DNA from: Mycolicibacterium sp. BiH015
Lineage (GTDB): Bacteria > Actinomycetota > Actinomycetes > Mycobacteriales > Mycobacteriaceae
Direction: 5' to 3'
NCBI RefSeq assembly: GCF_027706845.1
Contig: NZ_JAQGCZ010000005.1
Coordinates: 248,001 to 312,000, forward strand
DNA length: 64,000 nt
Position 1 is the first letter of the stretch. Each line of letters opens with the position of its first letter. Positions 18,107-26,117 of this stretch are shown piece by piece. A program made the position numbers and the translations under genes. The notes beneath the pieces are model-generated. The model ran no database searches. It worked only from the letters and a program-made list of their open reading frames with translations, and had not been told where the DNA came from.

Positions 18107-19066
18107 GTGTCAGCTCACCGGGTAGCCGTCCTGTTGATCGAACCCGTGATCGGCTTCGACGCGTCGATCGCACCGATGCTGTTCGGGGCCGCGACCGGCG
18201 CCGACGCCGCACCGCTCTACGACGTGGTGACCTGCGGCCTCACCCGGGATCCAGTACAGGCCACCACGGGTTTCGCGATGACCCCGGCCGCAGGACCGGA
18301 GGCCCTCGCCGACGCCGACACGGTCGTCATCCCCGGCACGCGCTATCCGCCCGCCCGCAACGACGCTCGGCTGGACCCCGAGGTCGCCGCGGCGCTCGCC
18401 ACCATCCGGCCCACCGCACGGACGGTCTCCATCTGCACGGGGGCCTTCGTGCTCGCCGCTGCGGGCATGCTCGACGGCCGTCCGGCCACGACGCACTGGC
18501 AGCATGCCGACGCCTTGCGGGCCCTGTACCCCCGGGTGCTCGTCGACGAGAACGTGCTGTTCGTCGACGATGGTGACATCCTGACGTCTGCCGGGCTGGC
18601 GGCGGGAATCGACTTGTGCCTGCACATCATTCGCGCCGACCACGGCACCCAGGTCGCCAACGCGGTGGCTCGCTACTGTGTGGTGCCACCGTGGCGGGAG
18701 GGCGGGCAGGCCCAGTTCATCGAAAGCCAGATGCCCGCTCCGGACTTCGCGTCCACGTCGGCGACGCGCCGGTGGGCCGGTGAGAATCTGGCGGAACCAC
18801 TGACGATCCGCCAGCTGGCCCAGCATGCGGGGATGAGCCCGCGGACGTTCATCCGGCGGTTCCGAGAGGAGACCGGGCAACCGCCGGGAGAGTGGGTGCG
18901 TCAGCGGCGGATCGATCGCGCCCGTGAACTCCTGGAGGGGTACGACCTCAGCGTCGACGAGGTGGCCCGGCTGTCCGGCCTCGGTTCCGGCGGTAACCTG
19001 CGGCACCACCTGCGCCGTGGGCTCGGCATGTCGCCGTCGAGCTATCGGAAGGTCTTCGCGGGCTAG
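18107..19066 (+). CDS. GATase1-like AraC-family transcriptional regulator
   Basis: 319 residues. The N-terminal half is a DJ-1/PfpI-like glutamine amidotransferase-type domain with a nucleophile-elbow Cys in SICTGAFVLAAAG and the typical ATTHWQHADAL stretch. The C-terminal 100 residues hold the AraC double HTH (TIRQLAQHAGMSPRTFIRRF and DEVARLSGLGSGGNLRHHLRR). Members are GlxA/FtrA-like activators of nearby catabolic or efflux genes. Tandem GTG codons at 18104 and 18107 are both possible starts. The very short divergent spacer implies control of the MFS gene and itself. Confidence 0.9.
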   Translation: MSAHRVAVLLIEPVIGFDASIAPMLFGAATGADAAPLYDVVTCGLTRDPVQATTGFAMTPAAGPEALADADTVVIPGTRYPPARNDARLDPEVAAALATIRPTARTVSICTGAFVLAAAGMLDGRPATTHWQHADALRALYPRVLVDENVLFVDDGDILTSAGLAAGIDLCLHIIRADHGTQVANAVARYCVVPPWREGGQAQFIESQMPAPDFASTSATRRWAGENLAEPLTIRQLAQHAGMSPRTFIRRFREETGQPPGEWVRQRRIDRARELLEGYDLSVDEVARLSGLGSGGNLRHHLRRGLGMSPSSYRKVFAG

Positions 19067-19073
19067 CGCCAGA

Positions 19074-19877
19074 TCAGCGAAGTGCGGCGCGACCGCGGAT
19101 CCGTCCGAGCACGATCAACGACACCAGCGTGACGGCGAGCAGCAGCGTGGTGCTGGCGGCAGCCTGGAACACCTGGCCGCGATCGGTCAGACCGAAGATG
19201 GTGACCGGCAGCGTCTTCCACGTCGCGGGGTAGACCATCACGGTGGCACCCAGCTCACCCATCGACAGCGCGACAGCGAGCCCGGCCGCCGCACCCAGCG
19301 CGGGCAGAAGCAGCGGCAGCGTGACCCGGATCAGCACCCGCGCGGGGCTCGCTCCCAGCGACTCGGCCGCCTGTCGGTAGGCGGGGTCGAGGCGGTCCAG
19401 CGCGGCGGAGACGGCACTGAAGGCGAACGCCAGCACCAGCACGGCGTGCGCGAGGATTACGATCCACCGAGTCCCGCCGAGCAGCAACGGTTTCGAGTTG
19501 AAGGCGATGAGCAGCCCCAGACCGATCGCGACGGACGGGACCGCGATGGGCAGATGAAACACTGCATCGGTGGCCCGGCGCAGCCAGTCGGGCGCTTCGC
19601 GTGCGGCGAGGGCGGCCCAGGTGCCGACGACCAGTGCGAAACCCCCTGCGAGAAACGCAGTTTGGAGACTCACCGAAAGGCTGGCGAGATCCTCGCCGGA
19701 CAGTGCGTCACCGAACCGGGCGAAGCCAAGGTCGGACGGCAGTGGCCCGGTCCACGAACCCGCGAGCCCGGCCAGCAGGACGGTACCCAGCGGCAGCACG
19801 AAGACCACCAGCACGACGATCCCGAAGACCGTCAGCGTCGCCGCTCTACTTCGCGGGCTCCACAACAACATCGCCAA
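19074..19877 (-). CDS. ABC transporter permease, phosphonate-type (PhnV-like)
   Basis: Inner-membrane permease of the importer encoded by this operon. 267 residues with about six hydrophobic segments and the permease EAA-type loop AAESLGASPARVLIRVTLPLLLP. Resembles the iron/2-aminoethylphosphonate/polyamine permease family. Its start lies 32 nt inside the preceding permease gene, which points to translational coupling. Last gene of the operon; convergent with the AraC regulator gene. The surrounding hydrolase and FAD enzyme suggest an aminophosphonate substrate. Confidence 0.88.
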   Translation of the reverse strand: MAMLLWSPRSRAATLTVFGIVVLVVFVLPLGTVLLAGLAGSWTGPLPSDLGFARFGDALSGEDLASLSVSLQTAFLAGGFALVVGTWAALAAREAPDWLRRATDAVFHLPIAVPSVAIGLGLLIAFNSKPLLLGGTRWIVILAHAVLVLAFAFSAVSAALDRLDPAYRQAAESLGASPARVLIRVTLPLLLPALGAAAGLAVALSMGELGATVMVYPATWKTLPVTIFGLTDRGQVFQAAASTTLLLAVTLVSLIVLGRIRGRAALR

Positions 19878-20742
19878 CCCCCCTCCGGGTCGTCAACCGG
19901 GCGAAGACCACCCGGTACAGGCCGTACAGCGCAAGCGACAGGAGGACCTGCACCGTCGCTATCACCGCAGCGCCCGGCAGGTCGAACGTGACAATGCCCC
20001 GCGTGTAGATCAGCACCGGCAGCGTGATGACGCCTTTGGCTCCGGTGAACAACACGATGCCGAACTCGTTGAGCGTCAACAGCAGAACCAGGCTGCCGCC
20101 CGCGGCGAGGGCAGGCCAGGCTTCCGGCATGATGACCGTTCGGAGCACCCTCCACGGCGAAGCGCCCAGGCTCGCCGCGACGTTCAGCTGCGCCGGCGGG
20201 ATCAGCGAGAACGCGGCGAGCAGTGGCCGCACCACGAACGGTGTGAAGAACGTGATCTCGGCGGTGATGACGCCGGCGGGCGTGTAAAGGAAGTCCAGCA
20301 TCGGTGAGCTTGAGCCGGTGATGGCCGAGATCGCCGCGTTGACCGCACCGGCGCTGCCGTAGAGGAACGTGAACGCCAGGGTGATGAGGAACGACGGCAA
20401 TGCCAGCACCGTGTCGATCAGGCGGCCGACGACGGCCGAGCCCGGGAACGGGACGAAAGCGAGCACGATGGCCAGGAATATGCCGAGGATGAGGCAGCCG
20501 AGTGTGGATGTCGCCGCGATGGCGACGGTGCGCCACAGGGCGTCGCGGAACATCTCCGAGCCGAGGACCTCGCCCCACGACCCGTCTGACGACGATTCCA
20601 TGAAGACCCGCACCAAGGGGTAGAGCACGACGAGTAGAACCAGCAGCAGCGGTGGCAGTACCCACAGCCAGGCCGTCGACCGCGGGGCGGCGGTGGTCAG
20701 GGGCGGAGGTGTACTTTCGGACCGCTCGAGAAGACCCGTCAT
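19846..20742 (-). CDS. ABC transporter permease, phosphonate-type (PhnU-like)
   Basis: 298 residues, six or seven membrane segments, EAA loop AASLGASPWRVLRTVIMPEAWP. Forms the membrane channel with the next permease. Start at MTGLLERSE: its ATG overlaps the stop of the ATPase gene (ATGA), and the upstream reading is low-complexity Arg without coding character. The two separate permeases correspond to PhnU and PhnV rather than the fused PhnU2 form seen elsewhere. Confidence 0.88.
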   Translation of the reverse strand: MTGLLERSESTPPPLTTAAPRSTAWLWVLPPLLLVLLVVLYPLVRVFMESSSDGSWGEVLGSEMFRDALWRTVAIAATSTLGCLILGIFLAIVLAFVPFPGSAVVGRLIDTVLALPSFLITLAFTFLYGSAGAVNAAISAITGSSSPMLDFLYTPAGVITAEITFFTPFVVRPLLAAFSLIPPAQLNVAASLGASPWRVLRTVIMPEAWPALAAGGSLVLLLTLNEFGIVLFTGAKGVITLPVLIYTRGIVTFDLPGAAVIATVQVLLSLALYGLYRVVFARLTTRRGVGDVVVEPAK

Positions 20743-21908
20743 GCCGCCGTTCCAGGAGACACCAACACACCGGCGGGCTCGGGGAGACGCAACCCGACGA
20801 CGCTGCCGATCTCGAACGGGGTGTGCCCCGGCACGTCGACGTCGACGAGAATGTCGGGAAGTGACTCGACGGCGAGGACCAGACGGGTCACCGCTCCGCG
20901 CCACACCGCGGCATTCACGTGGGCCTGCAACGCATCCCGCTCACGTGTCGACACCACCTGCATCGCGTGTGGTCGCACGCACAGCAGCGCGTGCGACCCG
21001 GGAGCCCAATCGGCATGGCCGAACGCGGGTTGCGGCGCTTCGGCATTGACGGTGCGGGAGCCGACCTTCACCAGTGCGGAGTTCCCGATCACCCGGCCCA
21101 CTTCGCACGGCAGCAGATTCGCCCCGCCCAGGAACGCCGCCGTGAAGCTCGTCGGCGGTCGCTTCCACAGGTTCTCCGCGGTGTCGACATCCATCAGGCG
21201 CGCGTCGTTCATCATCACGATGCGGTCCGCCAATGCCAGCGCCTCGGCCTGGTCATGGGTGACGTAGAGCATCGCGGTATCGGGCAGCGCCTCCTTGAGT
21301 CGCTGCAGTTCGGCCAGCATCGACTGGCGCAGCTGGGCGTCCAGGGCGGCGAGCGGCTCGTCGAGCAGCAGCACGGACGGGCGGATCGCCAAGGCACGGG
21401 CGATCGCGACGCGCTGCTGCTGGCCGCCGGAGAGCTCACGGGGCAAACGCTTCTGGAAGCCGGACATGCCGACCATGTCCAGCACTTCGTTGACGCGGGG
21501 GGTGATCTCGCGGCGGGCCAGCTTCTGGGCGTGCAGGCCGAACGCGACGTTGTCGGCGACCGACATGTGCGGAAACAGGGCGTAGGACTGCAGGACGACC
21601 CCGATGCCTCGACGCGCCGGCGGAAGGTCGGTGACGTCGCGCCCGGTGAGGCGCACCCTCCCCGACGTCGGTCGCACGAACCCTGCGAGCGCGTTCAACG
21701 CGGTCGACTTCCCGGAACCGCTGGGGCCCAGCAGTGCGACGGTCTCACCCGGTGCCACCCTCAGGTTGAAGTCGACGAGTGCGTGCGTGACCTTCTTTCC
21801 GCGGCCGTACGACACGCCGACGCGGTCGAAAAGGATGGCTGCAGTACCGGGTTCGGTTGCTGCGGGCTGCAGCCGCTGACTCGCGGGGCTGACCCGTGTC
21901 TCGGCCAT
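20739..21908 (-). CDS. ABC transporter ATP-binding protein, phosphonate/iron/polyamine group
   Basis: 389 residues. Walker A LLGPSGSGKST, Q-loop, signature LSGGQQQRVAIARALA, Walker B VLLLDEPLAALD and the switch-His segment YVTHDQAEAL, followed by a TOBE-like regulatory domain from about residue 260 (FLGGANLLPCEVG, LLCVRPHAM). This domain layout is that of PhnT/FbpC/PotA-type ATPases. Only one nucleotide separates it from the binding-protein gene. Start at MAETRVSP. Confidence 0.9.
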   Translation of the reverse strand: MAETRVSPASQRLQPAATEPGTAAILFDRVGVSYGRGKKVTHALVDFNLRVAPGETVALLGPSGSGKSTALNALAGFVRPTSGRVRLTGRDVTDLPPARRGIGVVLQSYALFPHMSVADNVAFGLHAQKLARREITPRVNEVLDMVGMSGFQKRLPRELSGGQQQRVAIARALAIRPSVLLLDEPLAALDAQLRQSMLAELQRLKEALPDTAMLYVTHDQAEALALADRIVMMNDARLMDVDTAENLWKRPPTSFTAAFLGGANLLPCEVGRVIGNSALVKVGSRTVNAEAPQPAFGHADWAPGSHALLCVRPHAMQVVSTRERDALQAHVNAAVWRGAVTRLVLAVESLPDILVDVDVPGHTPFEIGSVVGLRLPEPAGVLVSPGTAA

Positions 21909-21909
21909 G

Positions 21910-22950
21910 TCAGCTACCGGTGGCCTTCTGGTATTCGGCGAGGTCGGCGTCCAGGTCGGCGAGCACGGCGTCCCAGTCCGGCACCCAGACGTCGACTCCG
22001 TCCAGCACGGCCATCGGAGTGTTCGGCTCCGTGGACCCCGATCCCTTGAGCGATTCAAGCACCGGGATTCCGAGCGCGTCGGGCTCGACCGTCTTCTGGA
22101 TGTCCTCGGAGATCAGGAAGGCCAGGAGCTTCTTGGCGTCCTCGGCGTGCGGTGCACCCGCAGTCACGCCGGCCACGTAGGGCAGCGAGATACTGGTGCG
22201 CTTCCCGTCGGCGCCTGCCGGGATGAAGATCTCGAACTTCGAGCCGTCGTCCTTGATCGAGGCCAAATTCATCTGCACGTCGCCGTTGGCGACCAGCAGC
22301 TCACCGTTGCTGACCTTGGGCTGCAGCTTGCCGGTGGACGACGAGGGACCGACGTTGTTGGCCTGCAATGCCTTCAGGTATTCGAGCGCGCCGGGCTTGC
22401 CGCGCAGGTGCTGGAGCAGAACGAGCACAGCGGTGCCGTCACCGGCCTGCCCGGGCGTCGAATACTGCAGCTTGCCCTTGAACTCGGGCTTGAGTAGGTC
22501 GTCCCACGTGACGGGCGGGGGATTGGCACCCGGGTTGACGATGAAGCTGAGTGCATTGTCGACGATCGGCACGAACGTGCCGTCTGGGCCGACCTGATCT
22601 TCGGCGATCCCGCTGGTGTCGGCACCGCTGGGCTGCAGCAGGTTCGACTGCGCGGCCCGCTGGATGAAGGGCGGGAGCGTCACCAACAGGTCTGCCTGCG
22701 GATTGGACTGTTCCTTCTCGACGCGCGAAACCACCTCGCCCGAGCCGGCTTCCACCAGATTGACGTTGATGCCGGTCTCGTCGGTGAACTTCTTGAACGT
22801 CGGCTCGTACCAGCCGGCCAGGCCGTCGGCGCTGTACACGGTGAGGGTCGTACCGTCGCCCGAGCCTGACGATCCGGTTCCGCCACAGGCGGCGGACAGG
22901 GTGGCGACGGCGGCGACGGCCATCACCGACAGTGTCGTGCGAAGTTTCAT
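21910..22950 (-). CDS. Extracellular substrate-binding lipoprotein, 2-aminoethylphosphonate type
   Basis: 346 residues. Lipoprotein signal with lipobox LSAAC (Cys near residue 22), then a class II solute-binding fold beginning LTVYSADGLAGWYEPTFKKF, which is the layout of PhnS2/Fbp-like binding proteins. Captures substrate outside the membrane and delivers it to the two permeases. AGGAGG precedes the start (MKLRTTLS). Two nucleotides downstream of the hydrolase stop. The phosphonate assignment rests mainly on context. Confidence 0.87.
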   Translation of the reverse strand: MKLRTTLSVMAVAAVATLSAACGGTGSSGSGDGTTLTVYSADGLAGWYEPTFKKFTDETGINVNLVEAGSGEVVSRVEKEQSNPQADLLVTLPPFIQRAAQSNLLQPSGADTSGIAEDQVGPDGTFVPIVDNALSFIVNPGANPPPVTWDDLLKPEFKGKLQYSTPGQAGDGTAVLVLLQHLRGKPGALEYLKALQANNVGPSSSTGKLQPKVSNGELLVANGDVQMNLASIKDDGSKFEIFIPAGADGKRTSISLPYVAGVTAGAPHAEDAKKLLAFLISEDIQKTVEPDALGIPVLESLKGSGSTEPNTPMAVLDGVDVWVPDWDAVLADLDADLAEYQKATGS

Positions 22951-22952
22951 GG

Positions 22953-23642
22953 TCAGCCTTTCAGGAGGAGGTCGGCGAAGTCGGATACCGTGGTCACGAT
23001 GTGGGTGGCGCCGGCGGCGACCAGTTGGCGCTCGTCGTGCGCGCCGGTGAGAGTCCCTGCGGCGACGGCACATCCGGCGCGCAGTGCACTGTCGATGTCG
23101 CTTGCGGTGTCACCGAGGGCTGCAACGGATTGCACGCTGTCCGCGCCGGTCCGCAGCAGAGCAGTGAGGATCAGGTCAGGGTATGGGCGTCCGCGGACAC
23201 CGTCACCGGGTGCGAGAACGACATCGGCGATGTCGTGCCAGCCGAGCGCGGCAATCAATTTGCCCTGCGTGTCCGGCGAGAAACCGGTGGTCAGCGCGAC
23301 CTTGATGCCGGCTGCGCGAAGCCGTGAAAGTGCCTCCGCAGCACCGGGAATCGGCTCGGCATGCCCGCCGGCGATCAGCGATGCGTAGGATTCCTCGAAC
23401 GCGGCGTTGGCGCGTTGTGCGGTGTCCTCGTCGTCGAACAGAGCGCGGAACACCGTGATCTTGGACTGTCCCATGGTGTCCAGGACGTATTGGCGCGCGT
23501 CCTCGCGCTCGGGCCCGCTCGGGGGGAGGCCACCAGCATCTGCGGCGGCTTCGAAGGCCTCGACGACGAGGCCGTCGTCGGCGACGGTGGTGCCCGCCAT
23601 GTCGACGACTGCCAATTGAATTCCACTGTCTCGCATGTTCAC
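22953..23642 (-). CDS. Phosphonatase-like HAD hydrolase (PhnX-like, TIGR03351 type)
   Basis: 229 residues. HAD motifs: DMAGTTV (nucleophile Asp, general acid replaced by Ala-Gly-Thr-Thr as in phosphonatases), TTGFSPDT, and RPYPDLI with GDTASDI. Proposed to cleave phosphonoacetaldehyde-like C-P bonds, giving acetaldehyde and phosphate; the true substrate of this subgroup is uncertain. The cap region lacks an obvious equivalent of the canonical Schiff-base Lys of PhnX that I could place with confidence. The GTG at 23642 overlaps the stop of the FAD gene (GTGA); an ATG 6 nt later is the alternative start. Confidence 0.88.
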   Translation of the reverse strand: MNMRDSGIQLAVVDMAGTTVADDGLVVEAFEAAADAGGLPPSGPEREDARQYVLDTMGQSKITVFRALFDDEDTAQRANAAFEESYASLIAGGHAEPIPGAAEALSRLRAAGIKVALTTGFSPDTQGKLIAALGWHDIADVVLAPGDGVRGRPYPDLILTALLRTGADSVQSVAALGDTASDIDSALRAGCAVAAGTLTGAHDERQLVAAGATHIVTTVSDFADLLLKG

Positions 23643-24754
23643 AATCCGATCTCGTTGGCGGTGTGTTCACCGATGACCGGGCCCAGCGTCATGCCGCGCC
23701 CGCCTGGTCCTGTCACGACCCAGACCCCGGAGGTGACTTCGGCGCGGTAGGCCAACCGGCCGGGGTCGACGCACTGGCTGTAGACGCCGGCCCACCGCTG
23801 CCGGATCGGCGGCAGGCGACGCCCGAGAAGTTCTTCCACGACGCCCGTCAGGTAGGTATAGGGCGCCTCCGTCACGTCGAATGCGAACGGCTCCGCGTAC
23901 TCGTGGGTGTCGCCGATGGTGAGGCCGCCGTGGAGGCGCTGCACGCACAGCAGTTGCATCCGGTGCTCGTAGGCCACCGGATCCTGATTCTCGTTGCGCT
24001 GCAATGAATCCAGTGCATTGCCTGCGTAGGCGGGGTAGTAGCGCATGCTGTCGCCGTCGGCGATCGCGGTGGTCAGGTGTTCGTCGAGCGGGGCGGTCTG
24101 CATCATCTGCAGGCGCACCCGGCGTACCGGAATGTCACCGGCGAGGTCACGGACCAGTCCGCTGTGGGCAGCTCCGGCGCAGACGATCACGATGTCGGCG
24201 TCGTAGGTGTTGCCGCGGTCGTCGCGAACGCGGGTCCCGTCGACGTCGCGGGCCTCGGTGCCGGGGACGAACGTGTAGCGCCCGGTGGCGCCCACGACAG
24301 CGCGGATCGCGGGCAGTGCCTGACGCGACTCCACCGCGCCGTCGCGGGTGCAGTGGAGGGCGGCGACGAACTTGCCCCGCAGGACGGGATTGACGGCCCG
24401 CGCGGCACCGGGTTCGAGAAGGCGGAAACCTCGCCGCCCGGCGTCGGCCCGGCTGCAAACCTCCTCGGCGACAGCAACTTCGGCGGGGGTGCGTAACAGA
24501 GTGAGCGATCCGCACGGACGGAAGCCGATCGCGGGCACCTCGGTGCCGATCTCCTCCCACAGGATGCGTGAGCGCAGGCTGGCGTCCAGTTCACCTGACG
24601 AGCGGCCCGACACCCAGACCAGTCCGAAGTTGCGCACGGTGGCGCCGCGCGGCTCGGCCTCGCGCTCGAGGTGGACGACGTCGTGGCCCCGCCGGACTGC
24701 CTGCCACGCGTGGGCGGTTCCGAGGATGCCGGCGCCGATGATCGTGACCCGCAT
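23639..24754 (-). CDS. FAD-dependent oxidoreductase of phosphonate clusters (TIGR03364 type)
   Basis: 371 residues. N-terminal Rossmann motif IIGAGILGTAHAWQAVRRGH with a following acidic LEREAE, the DAO/glycine-oxidase fold, and a C-terminal ATP-like FAD motif VTGPGGRGMTLGP. This subgroup is typically encoded beside phosphonatase-like hydrolases, as here. It probably oxidises an aminophosphonate (2-aminoethylphosphonate or an N-methyl derivative) to phosphonoacetaldehyde, taking the place of the PhnW transaminase, which is absent from the cluster. First gene of the minus-strand operon. Confidence 0.88.
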   Translation of the reverse strand: MRVTIIGAGILGTAHAWQAVRRGHDVVHLEREAEPRGATVRNFGLVWVSGRSSGELDASLRSRILWEEIGTEVPAIGFRPCGSLTLLRTPAEVAVAEEVCSRADAGRRGFRLLEPGAARAVNPVLRGKFVAALHCTRDGAVESRQALPAIRAVVGATGRYTFVPGTEARDVDGTRVRDDRGNTYDADIVIVCAGAAHSGLVRDLAGDIPVRRVRLQMMQTAPLDEHLTTAIADGDSMRYYPAYAGNALDSLQRNENQDPVAYEHRMQLLCVQRLHGGLTIGDTHEYAEPFAFDVTEAPYTYLTGVVEELLGRRLPPIRQRWAGVYSQCVDPGRLAYRAEVTSGVWVVTGPGGRGMTLGPVIGEHTANEIGL

Positions 24755-24827
24755 GGGCGCTGAGATAACTCCGTGTGAGCGTCCGTGTCGCAAGCATGTG
24801 ATGTGGGCCGTGGGAACAGCCGGTAAA

Positions 24828-24847
24828 CAATTGGTATAGACCAATTG
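24828..24847. promoter_or_regulatory. PhnF-type operator between the two halves of the phosphonate cluster
   Basis: Perfect inverted repeat with 8-bp arms CAATTGGT and ACCAATTG around ATAG. Its core TGGTATAGACCA equals, as I remember it, the site bound by the GntR-family repressor PhnF of M. smegmatis. It lies 74 nt upstream of the FAD oxidoreductase start and 18 nt upstream of the HD-protein start, so one regulator dimer could control both directions. Confidence 0.85.
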
Positions 24848-24864
24848 GGTGTATGGTTGGGTGC

Positions 24865-25392
24865 ATGCCATCACGAGCCGAAGTGGTCCGTGCCGAGACA
24901 GCGGCAATGCTGAAATCCCTGCGCGGCGTCTGGGACGAAGAGGCCGTCGACGAGTGGGATCACGCGCTGCAATCGGCGGCCCGTGCGTTGGGCGACGGCG
25001 CCGACGACGAACTGGTGCTGGCGGCCGCCCTGCACGACATCGGCCACAGTCCGCTCCTCGGAAGGCCGGGAATCGCCGATCATTCCGGCCTGGCGCGGGA
25101 TTGGATCGTGCCGAGGTTCGGGGCGCGACCGGGGTGGCTGGCATGGGCGCATGTGGCCGCCAAACGCCACCTCGCCGCTGTGGATCCCGAGTATGCGGCC
25201 GCGTTGACTTCGACGTCGGTGGCGTCGCTGACGGAGCAGGGCGGCCCGCGTGTCGACCCGGAGTTCGCCGACCATCCGTGGTGTGGGGACGCGTTGCGGC
25301 TGCGACGCTACGACGACGCGGCCAAGGACCCCGCCGCGGTCGGCGCACCACTGGCCGTGGTGCTGGAGATCGCGCAGAAGCTCGCCAGGTGA
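24865..25392 (+). CDS. PhnZ-like HD-domain phosphonate oxygenase
   Basis: 175 residues. HD-fold metal ligands can all be placed: His in EWDHALQ, the HD pair in AALHDIGHSPLL, His in ADHSGLA, His in WAHVAAKRHL and Asp in RYDDAAK. The AKR(H/Y)L-x-x-x-D-x-x-Y, TSVASLTEQGGP and LRR(Y/W)DDAAK segments are typical of PhnZ, a mixed-valent di-iron oxygenase that splits hydroxy-aminoethylphosphonate to glycine and phosphate. No PhnY hydroxylase is nearby. Start taken at MPSRAEV; an ATG 12 nt earlier nearly touches the operator. Its TGA overlaps the regulator GTG. Confidence 0.85.
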   Translation: MPSRAEVVRAETAAMLKSLRGVWDEEAVDEWDHALQSAARALGDGADDELVLAAALHDIGHSPLLGRPGIADHSGLARDWIVPRFGARPGWLAWAHVAAKRHLAAVDPEYAAALTSTSVASLTEQGGPRVDPEFADHPWCGDALRLRRYDDAAKDPAAVGAPLAVVLEIAQKLAR

Positions 25393-26087
25393 GCGTCCCC
25401 AAGCCCTACCTCGTTCGCACCCGGCTGGACGAGATTCTCGACGGTCTGCTCGAAGGGGATCGGTTTCCTCCGGAACGAGAACTGGCGGCGCGCTTCGGGG
25501 TGGCACGCGAGACCGTCCGCCAGGCGGTGCACGAACTGCTGGTCGAGGGCCGCATCGAACGGCGCGGCCGGGGCACCGTGGTGTCGCGGCCCAAGCTCGT
25601 CCAACCGCTGTCACTGAAGTCCTACACCGAGGGTGCGCAGCGGATGGGCAGGACGCCGGGCCGCCTGCTGGTGACGTGGGAGAACGTCACGGTGGACGCG
25701 GAAACGGCTGCAGGTCTTGAGGTCTCGACGTCCTCACGGGTGATGCACTTAGAGCGTGTCCTGCTCGCCGACGGCGCGCGCATCGGACTGGAGAGCACCT
25801 ACCTGCCGCTGCACAGGTTCGCCGATCTGAGCGACGATTTCGATCCGACGAGCTCGCTCTACGCCGCTCTCCGGGCCAGGGGAGTGGAGTTCGGCACCGC
25901 AACCGAGCGCATCGAGACCGTCCTGCCGACGCCCCGGGAAGCGGGGCTGCTCGAGTCGACGACGGCGATGCCGATGCTGCTGCTCAACCGCCGATCCCTC
26001 GATGTGGACGGTGCGCCGATCGAGGTGGTGCGCGCGCTCTACCGCGGCGACCGGGTGGCCTTCGAGGCGGTGCTCACCGACCGATGA
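25389..26087 (+). CDS. GntR/HutC-family regulator, PhnF-like
   Basis: 232 residues from a GTG that overlaps the HD gene stop (GTGA). An N-terminal winged HTH (FPPERELAARFGVARETVRQAVHELLVEGRIERRGRGTVV) is joined to a C-terminal UTRA ligand domain (SRVMHLERVLLADGARIGLESTYLP). UTRA regulators of this shape include PhnF. The perfect PhnF-type palindrome upstream of its own transcript makes it the likely repressor of both halves of the cluster, released by a phosphonate or phosphate-related ligand. Confidence 0.9.
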   Translation: MSVPKPYLVRTRLDEILDGLLEGDRFPPERELAARFGVARETVRQAVHELLVEGRIERRGRGTVVSRPKLVQPLSLKSYTEGAQRMGRTPGRLLVTWENVTVDAETAAGLEVSTSSRVMHLERVLLADGARIGLESTYLPLHRFADLSDDFDPTSSLYAALRARGVEFGTATERIETVLPTPREAGLLESTTAMPMLLLNRRSLDVDGAPIEVVRALYRGDRVAFEAVLTDR

Positions 26088-26117
26088 CATCCGCCTCCGG
26101 CGCGAGTCATACCCGGT

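Noticed and set aside
23636..23642. Certain choice of start for the phosphonatase-like hydrolase
   Set aside because: GTG (overlapping) and ATG two codons later are equally plausible, so no claim is made.
19074..26087. Hidden PhnW or PhnY gene in the phosphonate cluster
   Set aside because: Every gap is only a few bases long and no other reading shows a PLP transaminase or Fe/2-oxoglutarate motif.
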